From: Dysgonomonas sp. HDW5A
GTDB lineage: Bacteria > Bacteroidota > Bacteroidia > Bacteroidales > Dysgonomonadaceae
Reading direction: 5' to 3'
NCBI RefSeq assembly: GCF_011299555.1
Contig: NZ_CP049857.1
Span: 4,234,356-4,298,355, forward strand
Length of the DNA: 64,000 bases
A program made the translations under genes and the position numbers. A model generated the notes under the pieces. It made no database searches, was not told where the DNA came from, and saw only the letters and a program-made list of their open reading frames with translations. The first letter of the stretch is position 1, and each line of letters begins with the position of its first letter. This document shows, one piece after another, positions 56,845 through 64,000 of this stretch.

Positions 56845-57990
56845 ATGAACCAATCCTGTAAAATATATGAATACAAAACACTTCCTAATCTTGTTACAAG
56901 GTTACGAGATGACTTAAATAATTCAGATTTTGTATTACTTTATGCTTACAATGGAACTGGTAAAACTCGACTATCTATGGACTTCAAAGAAAAAGGGAAA
57001 GTGAAAAAGGAAGGACAGTCTGATACACTATATTTTAACGCTTTCACGGAAGACCTTTTTTCATGGGATAATGATTTGGAAAACGATACAAATCGTGTCC
57101 TCAAAATAAATGCAAGATCAAACTTTTTTAGCGGATTTAGAGAGTTAGCACTGGAAGAGAAAATATTTGCTTATTTGGAGAGATATGCTGAATTTGATTT
57201 CAAAATTGACTATGAAAAATGGGAGGTCTCTTTTAGCAAAGTAATTAAAAATCCCATACATAAATCGAATTCAGAAGTACCTGAGTATATCGTTCAGAAT
57301 AATATAAAAATTTCTCGTGGTGAAGAGAATATATTTATATGGTGTGTTTTTCTTGCTATTTGCGAATTGACTATCGATGGGCAAGAATCTTATAATTGGG
57401 TTAAATATATTTATATTGATGATCCAATTTCTTCATTAGATGATAACAATGCAATTGCTGTAGCAAGTGATTTGTCAAAGTTAGTAAGAAGTGGAATTAA
57501 CAAAGTTAAAACAGTTATTTCTTCTCATCACAACCTCTTTTTTAACGTGATGTGTAATGAGTTAAAGAAAAATAGATGTAAACGTTATTTTCTGCATAAA
57601 AATGGAGCTGATGGACATACCTTGCGAGCAACGGATGATGCTCCATTCTTCCACCATGTTGCACTGTTAAGCGAGTTGAAAGATGCGGTTGATTCAGATA
57701 AGATCAATACTTATCATTTCAATATGTTACGCAGTATTATGGAAAAAACATCTACATTCTTTGGTTATGATGACTTTTCGAAATGTATTCATGGAGTAGA
57801 TGATGAAACTCTGTATGCACGTTCATTGAACTTGTTAAGTCATGGAAAATATTCCATTTACGAACCAATAGAAATGGGTATAGACAACAAAGAACTTTTT
57901 AAAAACATACTACAAGCATTTCTCGAAAAATATGAATTTTATCTTCCTGAAATACTTGTTGAAGAAACAAAACAATCCAGCCTATTATGA
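56845..57990 (+). CDS. prrC: PrrC-like anticodon nuclease (AAA_13-type ATPase)
   Basis: A 381-aa ATPase with an ABC-like head: Walker A YNGTGKT (35-41), signature SRGEE (157-161), Walker B YIYIDDPISSLDD (D192-D193) and H-switch SSHHN (H228, H229). In its C-terminal domain R296, E300 and H333 match the spacing of the R-x3-E-x31-H triad of PrrC (320, 324, 356), which cuts tRNA-Lys in E. coli. PrrC is held silent by its type I enzyme and released when a phage inactivates it. Here it lies nine bases after hsdR and overlaps hsdM by four, so it is part of the operon. Target tRNA is unknown. Confidence 0.75.
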   Translation: MNQSCKIYEYKTLPNLVTRLRDDLNNSDFVLLYAYNGTGKTRLSMDFKEKGKVKKEGQSDTLYFNAFTEDLFSWDNDLENDTNRVLKINARSNFFSGFRELALEEKIFAYLERYAEFDFKIDYEKWEVSFSKVIKNPIHKSNSEVPEYIVQNNIKISRGEENIFIWCVFLAICELTIDGQESYNWVKYIYIDDPISSLDDNNAIAVASDLSKLVRSGINKVKTVISSHHNLFFNVMCNELKKNRCKRYFLHKNGADGHTLRATDDAPFFHHVALLSELKDAVDSDKINTYHFNMLRSIMEKTSTFFGYDDFSKCIHGVDDETLYARSLNLLSHGKYSIYEPIEMGIDNKELFKNILQAFLEKYEFYLPEILVEETKQSSLL

Positions 57991-59612
57991 CATTACAAGA
58001 TCAAAAGCAATTGGGTAAAACCCTTTGGGATATAGCAGATCAACTGCGGGGAGCGATGAATGCGGATGATTTCCGTGATTATATGTTGTCATTCCTATTT
58101 CTCCGATACTTGTCTGACAACTACGAAGAAGCAGCCAAGAAAGAATTGGGTAGAGATTATCCACAATTAAATGAAGTAGATAAACACACTGCTTTAGGAA
58201 TATGGTATAAAAATAATGACGCAGACATATTAGATTTTGAAAAACAGATGCGTCGGAAAGTCCATTATGTTATAAAACCAGAATTTTTATGGAGTAATAT
58301 TGCGGAAATGGCTCGGACTCAAAATGGAGAGTTGTTAGAGACGCTTGAAAATGGTTTTAGATATATTGAAAATGAATCATTTGAAAGTGCTTTTCAAGGT
58401 TTATTTTCAGAAATCAATTTGAACTCAGAAAAGCTAGGCAAAATACCTTCTGAAAGAAATAAAAAGCTTTGTGTCATTATTCAGAAAATAGCTGAAGGAA
58501 TAGCTAAGTTTTCTACCGATACAGATATTTTAGGTGACGCATATGAATATCTTATTGGACAATTTGCTGCTGGTTCTGGAAAAAAAGCAGGAGAATTTTA
58601 TACACCTCAACAGTTATCTACTATTTTATCTAAAATTGTCATTTTGGATAGCCAAAATCCGGCATTAGGCGAAAAGAATAAATTAGATAAGGTGTTGGAC
58701 TTTGCCTGTGGATCAGGTTCTTTATTACTGAACGTCCGCAGACAGATGGGCGACAGTAATGGAAGCATAGGCAAAATATATGGACAAGAGAAAAATATCA
58801 CGACATATAATCTTGCCCGAATGAATATGCTCCTACATGGACTTAAAGATACTGAGTTTGAAATTCATCATGGAGACACCTTATTAAATGACTGGGATAT
58901 TCTGAATGAGATGAACCCCGCAAAAAAAATGGAATTTGATGCAATTGTTGCTAATCCTCCATTTAGCTTAAAATGGGAGCCTAATGATACATTGGCAGAA
59001 GATTTTCGATTTAAAAGTTATGGCATTGCACCAAAATCTGCAGCTGACTTTGCATTTTTATTACACGGTTTTCATTTTCTCTCAGGAGAGGGTACAATGG
59101 CGATAATATTGCCACATGGAGTTTTGTTCCGCAGTGGAGCCGAAGAACGTATTCGTACAAAATTACTGAAAGATAATAACATAGATACTGTTATTGGTTT
59201 ACCTTCTAATTTGTTTTTTTCAACAGGTATTCCGGTTTGTATTTTGGTATTGAAAAAGTGCAAAAAGTTTGAAGATGTCCTTTTCATTAACGCCAGTGAG
59301 CATTTTGAGAAGGAGAAAAGACAGAATCGTTTACGAGAAGGTGAAGATGGAAAACCTAATGATATTCAGAAAATAATTGAAACCTACCAATTCAGGAAAG
59401 AGGAGGATCGCTACTCTCGAAGAGTTTCATTAGATGAGATTGAGGAGAATGGATATAATCTGAATATATCTCGGTATGTAAGTACCTTTGTAGAAGAAGA
59501 ACCAGTTGATATTCATGCTGTAATGGCTGAGATCAAAGACCTTGAAGCTAAACGTGCAGAACTTGATAAAGAAATCGAAGTTTATCTCAAAGAATTGGGA
59601 TTAGTTCCTTAA
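57987..59612 (+). CDS. hsdM: Type I restriction enzyme M subunit
   Basis: An N6-adenine methyltransferase of 541 aa. The SAM-binding motif I is DFACGSGSLL (from D238) and the catalytic motif IV is NPPF (323-326). The N-terminal HsdM helical domain (RDYMLSFLFLRYLSDNYEE) is complete. The start overlaps the PrrC-like stop (ATGA). Confidence 0.95.
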   Translation: MTLQDQKQLGKTLWDIADQLRGAMNADDFRDYMLSFLFLRYLSDNYEEAAKKELGRDYPQLNEVDKHTALGIWYKNNDADILDFEKQMRRKVHYVIKPEFLWSNIAEMARTQNGELLETLENGFRYIENESFESAFQGLFSEINLNSEKLGKIPSERNKKLCVIIQKIAEGIAKFSTDTDILGDAYEYLIGQFAAGSGKKAGEFYTPQQLSTILSKIVILDSQNPALGEKNKLDKVLDFACGSGSLLLNVRRQMGDSNGSIGKIYGQEKNITTYNLARMNMLLHGLKDTEFEIHHGDTLLNDWDILNEMNPAKKMEFDAIVANPPFSLKWEPNDTLAEDFRFKSYGIAPKSAADFAFLLHGFHFLSGEGTMAIILPHGVLFRSGAEERIRTKLLKDNNIDTVIGLPSNLFFSTGIPVCILVLKKCKKFEDVLFINASEHFEKEKRQNRLREGEDGKPNDIQKIIETYQFRKEEDRYSRRVSLDEIEENGYNLNISRYVSTFVEEEPVDIHAVMAEIKDLEAKRAELDKEIEVYLKELGLVP

Positions 59613-59659
59613 TTTTTTTGCTTTTCTGAAATCCTTAATGCTACAGATTAAGAAAATAA

Positions 59660-60862
59660 ATGTCAACAATGAAAGAAGAAAATAAAAAAAAGGGCTATGT
59701 GCCAAATTTGAGATTTCCGCAATTTGAAGGGGAGTGGAAGAAATATAAAGTATCAGATGTTTTAGAGTTCTTTCCAACTAATTCTTTATCATGGGATCAG
59801 CTAGAATATGGAACAGATAATATATACAATTTGCATTATGGACTAATTCATAAAGGTCTCCCGACTCAAATAGAACTAGATAAATGCTCTTTACCAAACA
59901 TTCGGGAGGAATCTGGTCCTAAAAATTATGTTTTTTGTAAAGATGGTGATGTTGCTTTTGCAGATGCATCAGAAGATACAAATGATGTTGGAAAAGTTGT
60001 TGAATTCTTAAACTGTAAAAATAGGAATATAGTATGTGGTTTGCATACAATTCATGGTAGAGATAAAAACAATTTAACCATTAAGGGCTTTAAGGGGTAT
60101 GCTTTTTCTTCGAAAGTATTTCGGCACCAGATTAGAAGACTATCTCAAGGGACAAAAATATATTCAATTAGTTCAAAAAATTTTAAGGATATCTCTATTG
60201 GAATTCCTTCGAAAGAAGAACAATATAAAATTGCAACTTTGCTAAGGCTTCTTGATGAACGCACTGCAACCCAAAACAAAATAATAGAGGATTTGAGGTT
60301 GTTAAAGAGTACGATAAGCAATCTACTTCTTCGAAACCCAAATTGGAAGAAATATAAGATTAAAGATATTGGAGAATTAGGAAGGGGGCGTGTAATAAGT
60401 ACAACAGAAATAAAAAGTCAACAAACCCCCAAATATCCCGTATATTCGTCTCAAACATCGAACAATGGAATTATGGGATACCTTGATACATATGCTTTTG
60501 AAGGAGAGTATTTAACGTGGACTACTGATGGGGCTAATGCTGGCACCGTGTTTTATCGTAAAGGAAAGTTTAACTGCACCAACGTTTGTGGTACGATAAA
60601 AGTTAACGATCAGCACAATCCATATTTTGTTTCACAATGTTTGCAATTGGTTACAAGGAAGTATGTATCAACAGATCTGGCTAATCCAAAACTTATGAAT
60701 AATACAATGGCTTCGATTGAAATTACTCTCCCTGATAAAGAAACACAAGAATTTATTTCCGACTTGCTTTGGTGCATTGATGAAAAATATAGTCTTGAGA
60801 ATGAGTTAGTAAGTCGACATATGGATGTGAAAAAATATTTGCTTTCAAATCTGTTTGCTTGA
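59660..60862 (+). CDS. hsdS: Type I specificity subunit S (expressed copy)
   Basis: A 400-aa DNA-recognition subunit with two target-recognition domains (about residues 20-190 and 225-380) separated by conserved helical spacers (ERTATQNKIIEDLRLLKSTI). It follows hsdM by 47 bp and has its own ATG, so it is the expressed copy. Its first TRD begins just inside a 43-bp repeat shared in inverted orientation with the second hsdS at 61967-63007. Confidence 0.93.
   Translation: MSTMKEENKKKGYVPNLRFPQFEGEWKKYKVSDVLEFFPTNSLSWDQLEYGTDNIYNLHYGLIHKGLPTQIELDKCSLPNIREESGPKNYVFCKDGDVAFADASEDTNDVGKVVEFLNCKNRNIVCGLHTIHGRDKNNLTIKGFKGYAFSSKVFRHQIRRLSQGTKIYSISSKNFKDISIGIPSKEEQYKIATLLRLLDERTATQNKIIEDLRLLKSTISNLLLRNPNWKKYKIKDIGELGRGRVISTTEIKSQQTPKYPVYSSQTSNNGIMGYLDTYAFEGEYLTWTTDGANAGTVFYRKGKFNCTNVCGTIKVNDQHNPYFVSQCLQLVTRKYVSTDLANPKLMNNTMASIEITLPDKETQEFISDLLWCIDEKYSLENELVSRHMDVKKYLLSNLFA
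59697..59739 (+). repeat. hsdS inversion repeat A, left copy
   Basis: 43 bases encoding VPNLRFPQFEGEW, identical to the reverse complement of 62967-63009. Recombination here would exchange the first TRDs of the two hsdS copies. Confidence 0.9.
60266..60289 (+). repeat. hsdS inversion repeat B, left copy
   Basis: 24 bases in the central spacer (encoding ATQNKIIE), identical to the reverse complement of 62531-62554. Exchange here would swap second TRDs with the inverted copy. Confidence 0.85.
60307..60318 (+). repeat. hsdS inversion repeat C, left copy
   Basis: GAGTACGATAAG, found inverted at 61405-61416 in the silent half-gene A; could allow a swap of the second TRD, though 12 bases is short. 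Confidence 0.55.
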
Positions 60863-60863
60863 T

Positions 60864-61418
60864 CTATACAAATAAATTGTCTAAAAAACATCGTTTTTCG
60901 GTTGACAATAGGTAGAGGTAATCAGTTTCCATTTTAATCTTTTTATCTAATGCCGTGAAAAGGTTTGAAAGACTATTCTGCACTTTAACCTCAGGAATAT
61001 ACATTGGCATAGACTCTACTTCAGAAATGTAATGACGTTTATGGTCACTTGATGTAAGATCAAGAAAAGAGAGGTATTCAAAAACATATTTGATATTTAC
61101 GTTAGACCCCGAAGTCAATATTTTTATCGCTGATGACTTAACCTTGAATGGAAAATTAACATACTTCAAATCCATAGTAAAGTCATCAAATATTATGCAA
61201 TCTCCTTTATCATAAATGCCATAGTTCTCAGAGGTATAACCTAATACAAAGGCTTTATTGGCTGTTAATACTGGAATTAGGGATATATCGTTTTGGTAAT
61301 CTGTATTTTCCACTATATACTTAGTAGGTTGCTCATAATCAAGAATATCTTTTATTCGTTTTGTTTCAGCATTAGACTTGTCAATTTCCGTAAATAGAGT
61401 ATGTCTTATCGTACTCAA
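60864..61418 (-). CDS. Silent hsdS half-gene A (second TRD only)
   Basis: A 184-aa open frame in inverted orientation, one base from the end of hsdS. It contains one TRD and the C-terminal tail (ALDKKIKMETDYLYLLSTEKR), preceded by spacer residues STIRHTLFTEIDK that match the hsdS spacer. The frame in fact continues upstream of the ATG to about 61446 (IRDYISLLS). It lacks a first TRD, so it is probably a donor cassette, not a working subunit. Confidence 0.8.
   Translation of the reverse strand: MSTIRHTLFTEIDKSNAETKRIKDILDYEQPTKYIVENTDYQNDISLIPVLTANKAFVLGYTSENYGIYDKGDCIIFDDFTMDLKYVNFPFKVKSSAIKILTSGSNVNIKYVFEYLSFLDLTSSDHKRHYISEVESMPMYIPEVKVQNSLSNLFTALDKKIKMETDYLYLLSTEKRCFLDNLFV
61405..61416 (-). 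repeat. hsdS inversion repeat C, right copy
   Basis: Inverted copy of 60307-60318 at the 5' end of half-gene A. Confidence 0.5.
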
Positions 61419-61430
61419 GAGTGAAATATA

Positions 61431-61974
61431 ATCTCTAATTAAAGGACTAACTCACTTTGCATTAAACGGGGAACAGGCTAATGTCAGATTAAAGGATTGT
61501 GTTGCTTGTAACTCTTCTGCACTAACAGAAAGTGAATTTGAGGGAATCGTCGGGCTGCATCCAGTATATGGTGCAACAGGCATTATAGCATATTCGTCTC
61601 AATACGCTGTGAATGAGGATTCTATTTTAGTTATTAAAGATGGAGCCAGCGTAGGCAGGGTGCAATATGTTACGGGAAAATATTCTGCAATAGGCACTCT
61701 CAATTATCTGACAGCAAAGAATGGTTTTTCGCTCAAATACATCTACTACCTTTTACGTTATTTTAATTTTGATAAATACAAAGTAGGCTCCGGCATACCT
61801 CATATCTATTTCAAAGACTATGGTAACGAGTTGATCTACTGCCCATCTATCAAGGAACAATATAAAATAGCCCGAATGCTCTCACAGGTGGATAAAAAAC
61901 TTGATTTAGAGCAAATTTTGTTAGATACCTATTCCTTGCAGAAACAGTATTTGCTAAAAAATATGTTTATATAA
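61431..61974 (+). pseudogene. Silent hsdS half-gene B (second TRD only)
   Basis: A continuous frame reading SLIKGLTHFALNGEQANVRL to FI at 61974 with one TRD and the hsdS tail (KEQYKIARMLSQVDKKLDLE, QKQYLLKNMF). There is no true start; a GTG at 61609 is internal to the TRD. It lies head to head with half-gene A and tail to tail with the inverted hsdS, overlapping its stop by eight bases. A donor cassette is the best reading. Confidence 0.75.
61432..61446 (+). repeat. hsdS inversion repeat D, left copy
   Basis: 15 bases (TCTCTAATTAAAGGA) at the start of half-gene B, inverted copy at 62507-62521 in the second hsdS. Confidence 0.6.
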
Positions 61975-63007
61975 AGAGGTTCTGTAATAGATAGATTTTT
62001 TGTTTCTGATACACTAAGATTGCGGATTTCTCTAATTCTATCTTTAATATTATTTTGTCGAGTGTATCTGAAATTTCTTTTTGATTCAACAATGATGGCA
62101 TAGGAATGCAGAAATGAGATAAATCTTTCTTTTGTATATTAGGAAGTCCGCTACCTATGCGCAATGCCATTATCTGAGGTTCATTAGCTTTCAAATAGTG
62201 AAAAAGATACCTGTCATCTATATCTTTGTCAATATCATCTAATGTGTAACAATGCCCCCCACTCCAAAAAGGGACTTCATTATACTGTACATATCCACAA
62301 GAATTACCTCCTTCACTGATAGATATTGTATTCGCCTTAGTATTATATGAATGATAAAAGCCCGAAGGAGTAATACCTCCATTCATTACATAATATTTAT
62401 CATCATCCAATAATTCAGTCCTATTTATCTGCTCACCTTTTTTAATTTGACAAAATTCTCCTAATTTTCTGTATTTATCAGACTCTCCTAAAAGATAGGT
62501 ATAAATTCCTTTAATTAGAGATTTATATTGCTCTATTATTTTGTTTTGGGTTGCTATACGTTCGTCAAGAAGAGATAGTAGTGAAGCTATTTTACTTTGT
62601 TCTGGTTGAGTTGGAATGTAAACTTCTATTTGTTCTATTGTTTTCTTGGATAGGCTTGGTACTCCAGAAGCTTCATTGTATCTCATCCAATCTATATTTT
62701 GAAAAACGTAAAAAACAAACTTGGGTAAAGCCTTTTTATATAAATAAGTATAAAATAGCGTATCAACAGTCCAGAGTTTACCTGAATAATAAAAGGGTTT
62801 ATTAATGGTTCCTTTTCTTCCAATACAAACAGTTTCTCCATCTATCAAATATTCATTAACAGAAGTCATATATCCTCCCGTACCAAATACTGGAATTTCA
62901 CCTGATTTAAGGTGTTTGTAATCGCGTCCATTTCCAATCGTTAGTATATTACTTATTTTTGAAAGTTTCCACTCCCCTTCAAATTGCGGAAATCTCAAAT
63001 TTGGCAC
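61967..63007 (-). CDS. Second hsdS, inverted, probably silent
   Basis: A 346-aa frame with two TRDs (about 15-165 and 185-320) and the same spacers (ERIATQNKIIEQYKSLIKG). It begins with GTG at 63007 inside repeat A, without the 13 N-terminal residues of the expressed copy and without an obvious ribosome site or promoter. It is therefore likely a storage copy that gains expression by inversion. Confidence 0.8.
   Translation of the reverse strand: MPNLRFPQFEGEWKLSKISNILTIGNGRDYKHLKSGEIPVFGTGGYMTSVNEYLIDGETVCIGRKGTINKPFYYSGKLWTVDTLFYTYLYKKALPKFVFYVFQNIDWMRYNEASGVPSLSKKTIEQIEVYIPTQPEQSKIASLLSLLDERIATQNKIIEQYKSLIKGIYTYLLGESDKYRKLGEFCQIKKGEQINRTELLDDDKYYVMNGGITPSGFYHSYNTKANTISISEGGNSCGYVQYNEVPFWSGGHCYTLDDIDKDIDDRYLFHYLKANEPQIMALRIGSGLPNIQKKDLSHFCIPMPSLLNQKEISDTLDKIILKIELEKSAILVYQKQKIYLLQNLFI
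62507..62521 (-). repeat. hsdS inversion repeat D, right copy
   Basis: Inverted copy of 61432-61446, in the central spacer of the second hsdS next to repeat B. Confidence 0.6.
62531..62554 (-). repeat. hsdS inversion repeat B, right copy
   Basis: Inverted copy of 60266-60289. Confidence 0.85.
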
Positions 63008-63009
63008 AT
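62967..63009 (-). repeat. hsdS inversion repeat A, right copy
   Basis: Inverted copy of 59697-59739, at the 5' end of the second hsdS. Confidence 0.9.
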
Positions 63010-63077
63010 TAAGCCTATTTTATACTCAAATCCTTTTATGTATATTCTTGTGATTAATAATATAAAACCAGATTAAT

Positions 63078-64000
63078 ATGGCAGAAAAAACAAAAATTAG
63101 TACAGTTATCAACTTATGGAAAGAAGACAAAAAGCAGTATGTGAAAAAATCCAGTTATTCGGCTTATATGCTTCTAATTGAGAATCATTTATTGCCAACT
63201 TTTGGACATAAGCATGAAGTGCATGAAGCAGATGTTCAGGAGTTTGTATTTGCTAAGTTAGATGAGGGATTAAGTCAAAAAACGATTAAGGATATCTTGA
63301 TTGTACTGAAAATGATCCTAAAGTTTGGCATGAAGAATAAAGTCTTCGAGTATCAGCAATTTGATATCCAGTTTCCAACAGAAAGAGAAAATAATGGGAT
63401 TGAGGTGCTTAGTAAAAGCAACCAAAGAAAAATTATGAATTATGTACAAGAGCATTTTACATTCAAAAACTTAGGAATTTATATTTGTTTGAGTGCTGGA
63501 ATACGTATTGGCGAAATTTGTGCTTTGACATGGAACGAAATTGATACGGATATGGGGGTTATCCACATTCGAAAAACGATACAGCGGATCTATATTATCG
63601 ATGATTCTGACAGGCATACAGAACTTATCCTCGATAGCCCTAAAACCAAAAATTCTATTCGAGATATTCCAATGAGCCGAGATCTTTTAAAAATGCTAAA
63701 ACCGATAAAAAAAATAGTGAACAACTCCTTTTACGTTTTAACTAATGACATGAAACCTACCGAACCACGTACTTACAGAAATTACTACAAACGATTGATG
63801 AAAGAGTTGGATATGCCAGAACTGAAATTTCATGGATTACGTCATAGCTTTGCAACAAGGTGTATAGAGAGTAATTGTGACTATAAAACTGTTAGCGTAA
63901 TTCTAGGGCACTCGAATATCAGTACAACGCTGAATCTATACGTTCATCCTAATATGGAACAAAAAAAGAAGTGTATTGACCAAATGTTTAAAGGATTGAG
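63078..64000 (+). CDS. Tyrosine recombinase, probable hsdS invertase (3' end beyond window)
   Basis: At least 307 aa starting MAEKTKISTVINLWKEDKKQ. A core-binding domain (about 10-100) precedes the catalytic domain with R143 (AGIRIGE), H252 and R255 (HGLRH), and the nucleophile Y288 (LNLYVHP). All key residues are in the window; only a few terminal residues are missing. It differs from the tandem integrases in keeping the first Arg. Position 70 bp from the inverted hsdS suggests it drives hsdS inversion, although an element integrase is the alternative. Confidence 0.88.
   Translation, partial: MAEKTKISTVINLWKEDKKQYVKKSSYSAYMLLIENHLLPTFGHKHEVHEADVQEFVFAKLDEGLSQKTIKDILIVLKMILKFGMKNKVFEYQQFDIQFPTERENNGIEVLSKSNQRKIMNYVQEHFTFKNLGIYICLSAGIRIGEICALTWNEIDTDMGVIHIRKTIQRIYIIDDSDRHTELILDSPKTKNSIRDIPMSRDLLKMLKPIKKIVNNSFYVLTNDMKPTEPRTYRNYYKRLMKELDMPELKFHGLRHSFATRCIESNCDYKTVSVILGHSNISTTLNLYVHPNMEQKKKCIDQMFKGL

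Noticed and set aside
59660..63010. CRISPR or other short-repeat array
   Set aside because: Repeats are inverted pairs inside hsdS genes, not regularly spaced direct repeats; no CRISPR was seen anywhere in the window.

Overview
The window (about 35% GC by eye) looks like a Bacteroidales chromosome, most plausibly Dysgonomonas or a close relative. Supporting signs are a split nuoA-B-C-D-E-F-G complex I operon, TTTG/TAnnTTTG promoters, Bacteroides-type tyrosine integrases lacking the first catalytic Arg, DUF3408/DUF3876 mobilization proteins and near-absence of Shine-Dalgarno sequences. Species assignment is inference.

Layout. 1-5749 (minus): nuoA to nuoG, with nuoG cut by the window edge. 6034-7212: LtrA-like membrane protein. 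7481-16511 (minus): a five-gene membrane-stress operon of a YbjN-like protein, a PspA/IM30 protein, an NfeD/YqiJ-like OB-fold membrane protein, a YqiK-type flotillin and a giant DUF3686 AAA+ ATPase. A divergent XRE/S24-like regulator (16659-17333) probably controls it. 17418-25359: L-serine dehydratase, an ABC ATPase with a membrane partner, a DUF2490 outer-membrane barrel, an IS5-like transposase remnant and a secreted SdsA-type alkylsulfatase. 25634-41407 (minus): a complete Wzx/Wzy-type capsule or exopolysaccharide locus. It reads wza, wzc, UDP-HexNAc 4-epimerase and 6-dehydrogenase, wzx, acetyltransferase, glycosyltransferases, wzy and a distal module resembling pglA-C-D-E-F of di-N-acetyl-bacillosamine synthesis.

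41408-45323 is a scarred junction. It holds a frameshifted nucleotidyltransferase-like remnant and a HEPN-domain remnant split by an intact IS21-family element that landed in a palindromic target. 45324-53740 is an integrative mobilizable element: tandem integrases, an amber-interrupted small gene, a LnuB/F-type lincosamide nucleotidyltransferase on an apparent cassette, two excisionase-like HTH proteins, DUF3876, DUF3408, MobC and a MobA/B relaxase, with a candidate oriT. No conjugation pore genes are seen.

53866-64000 is a type I restriction-modification locus with two unusual layers. A PrrC-like anticodon nuclease with an intact R-x3-E-x32-H triad sits between hsdR and hsdM. Downstream, one expressed hsdS is followed by two silent hsdS half-genes and an inverted second hsdS, linked by inverted repeats of 43, 24, 15 and 12 bp and closed by a tyrosine recombinase. 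This predicts phase-variable specificity coupled to a tRNA-cleaving suicide guard.
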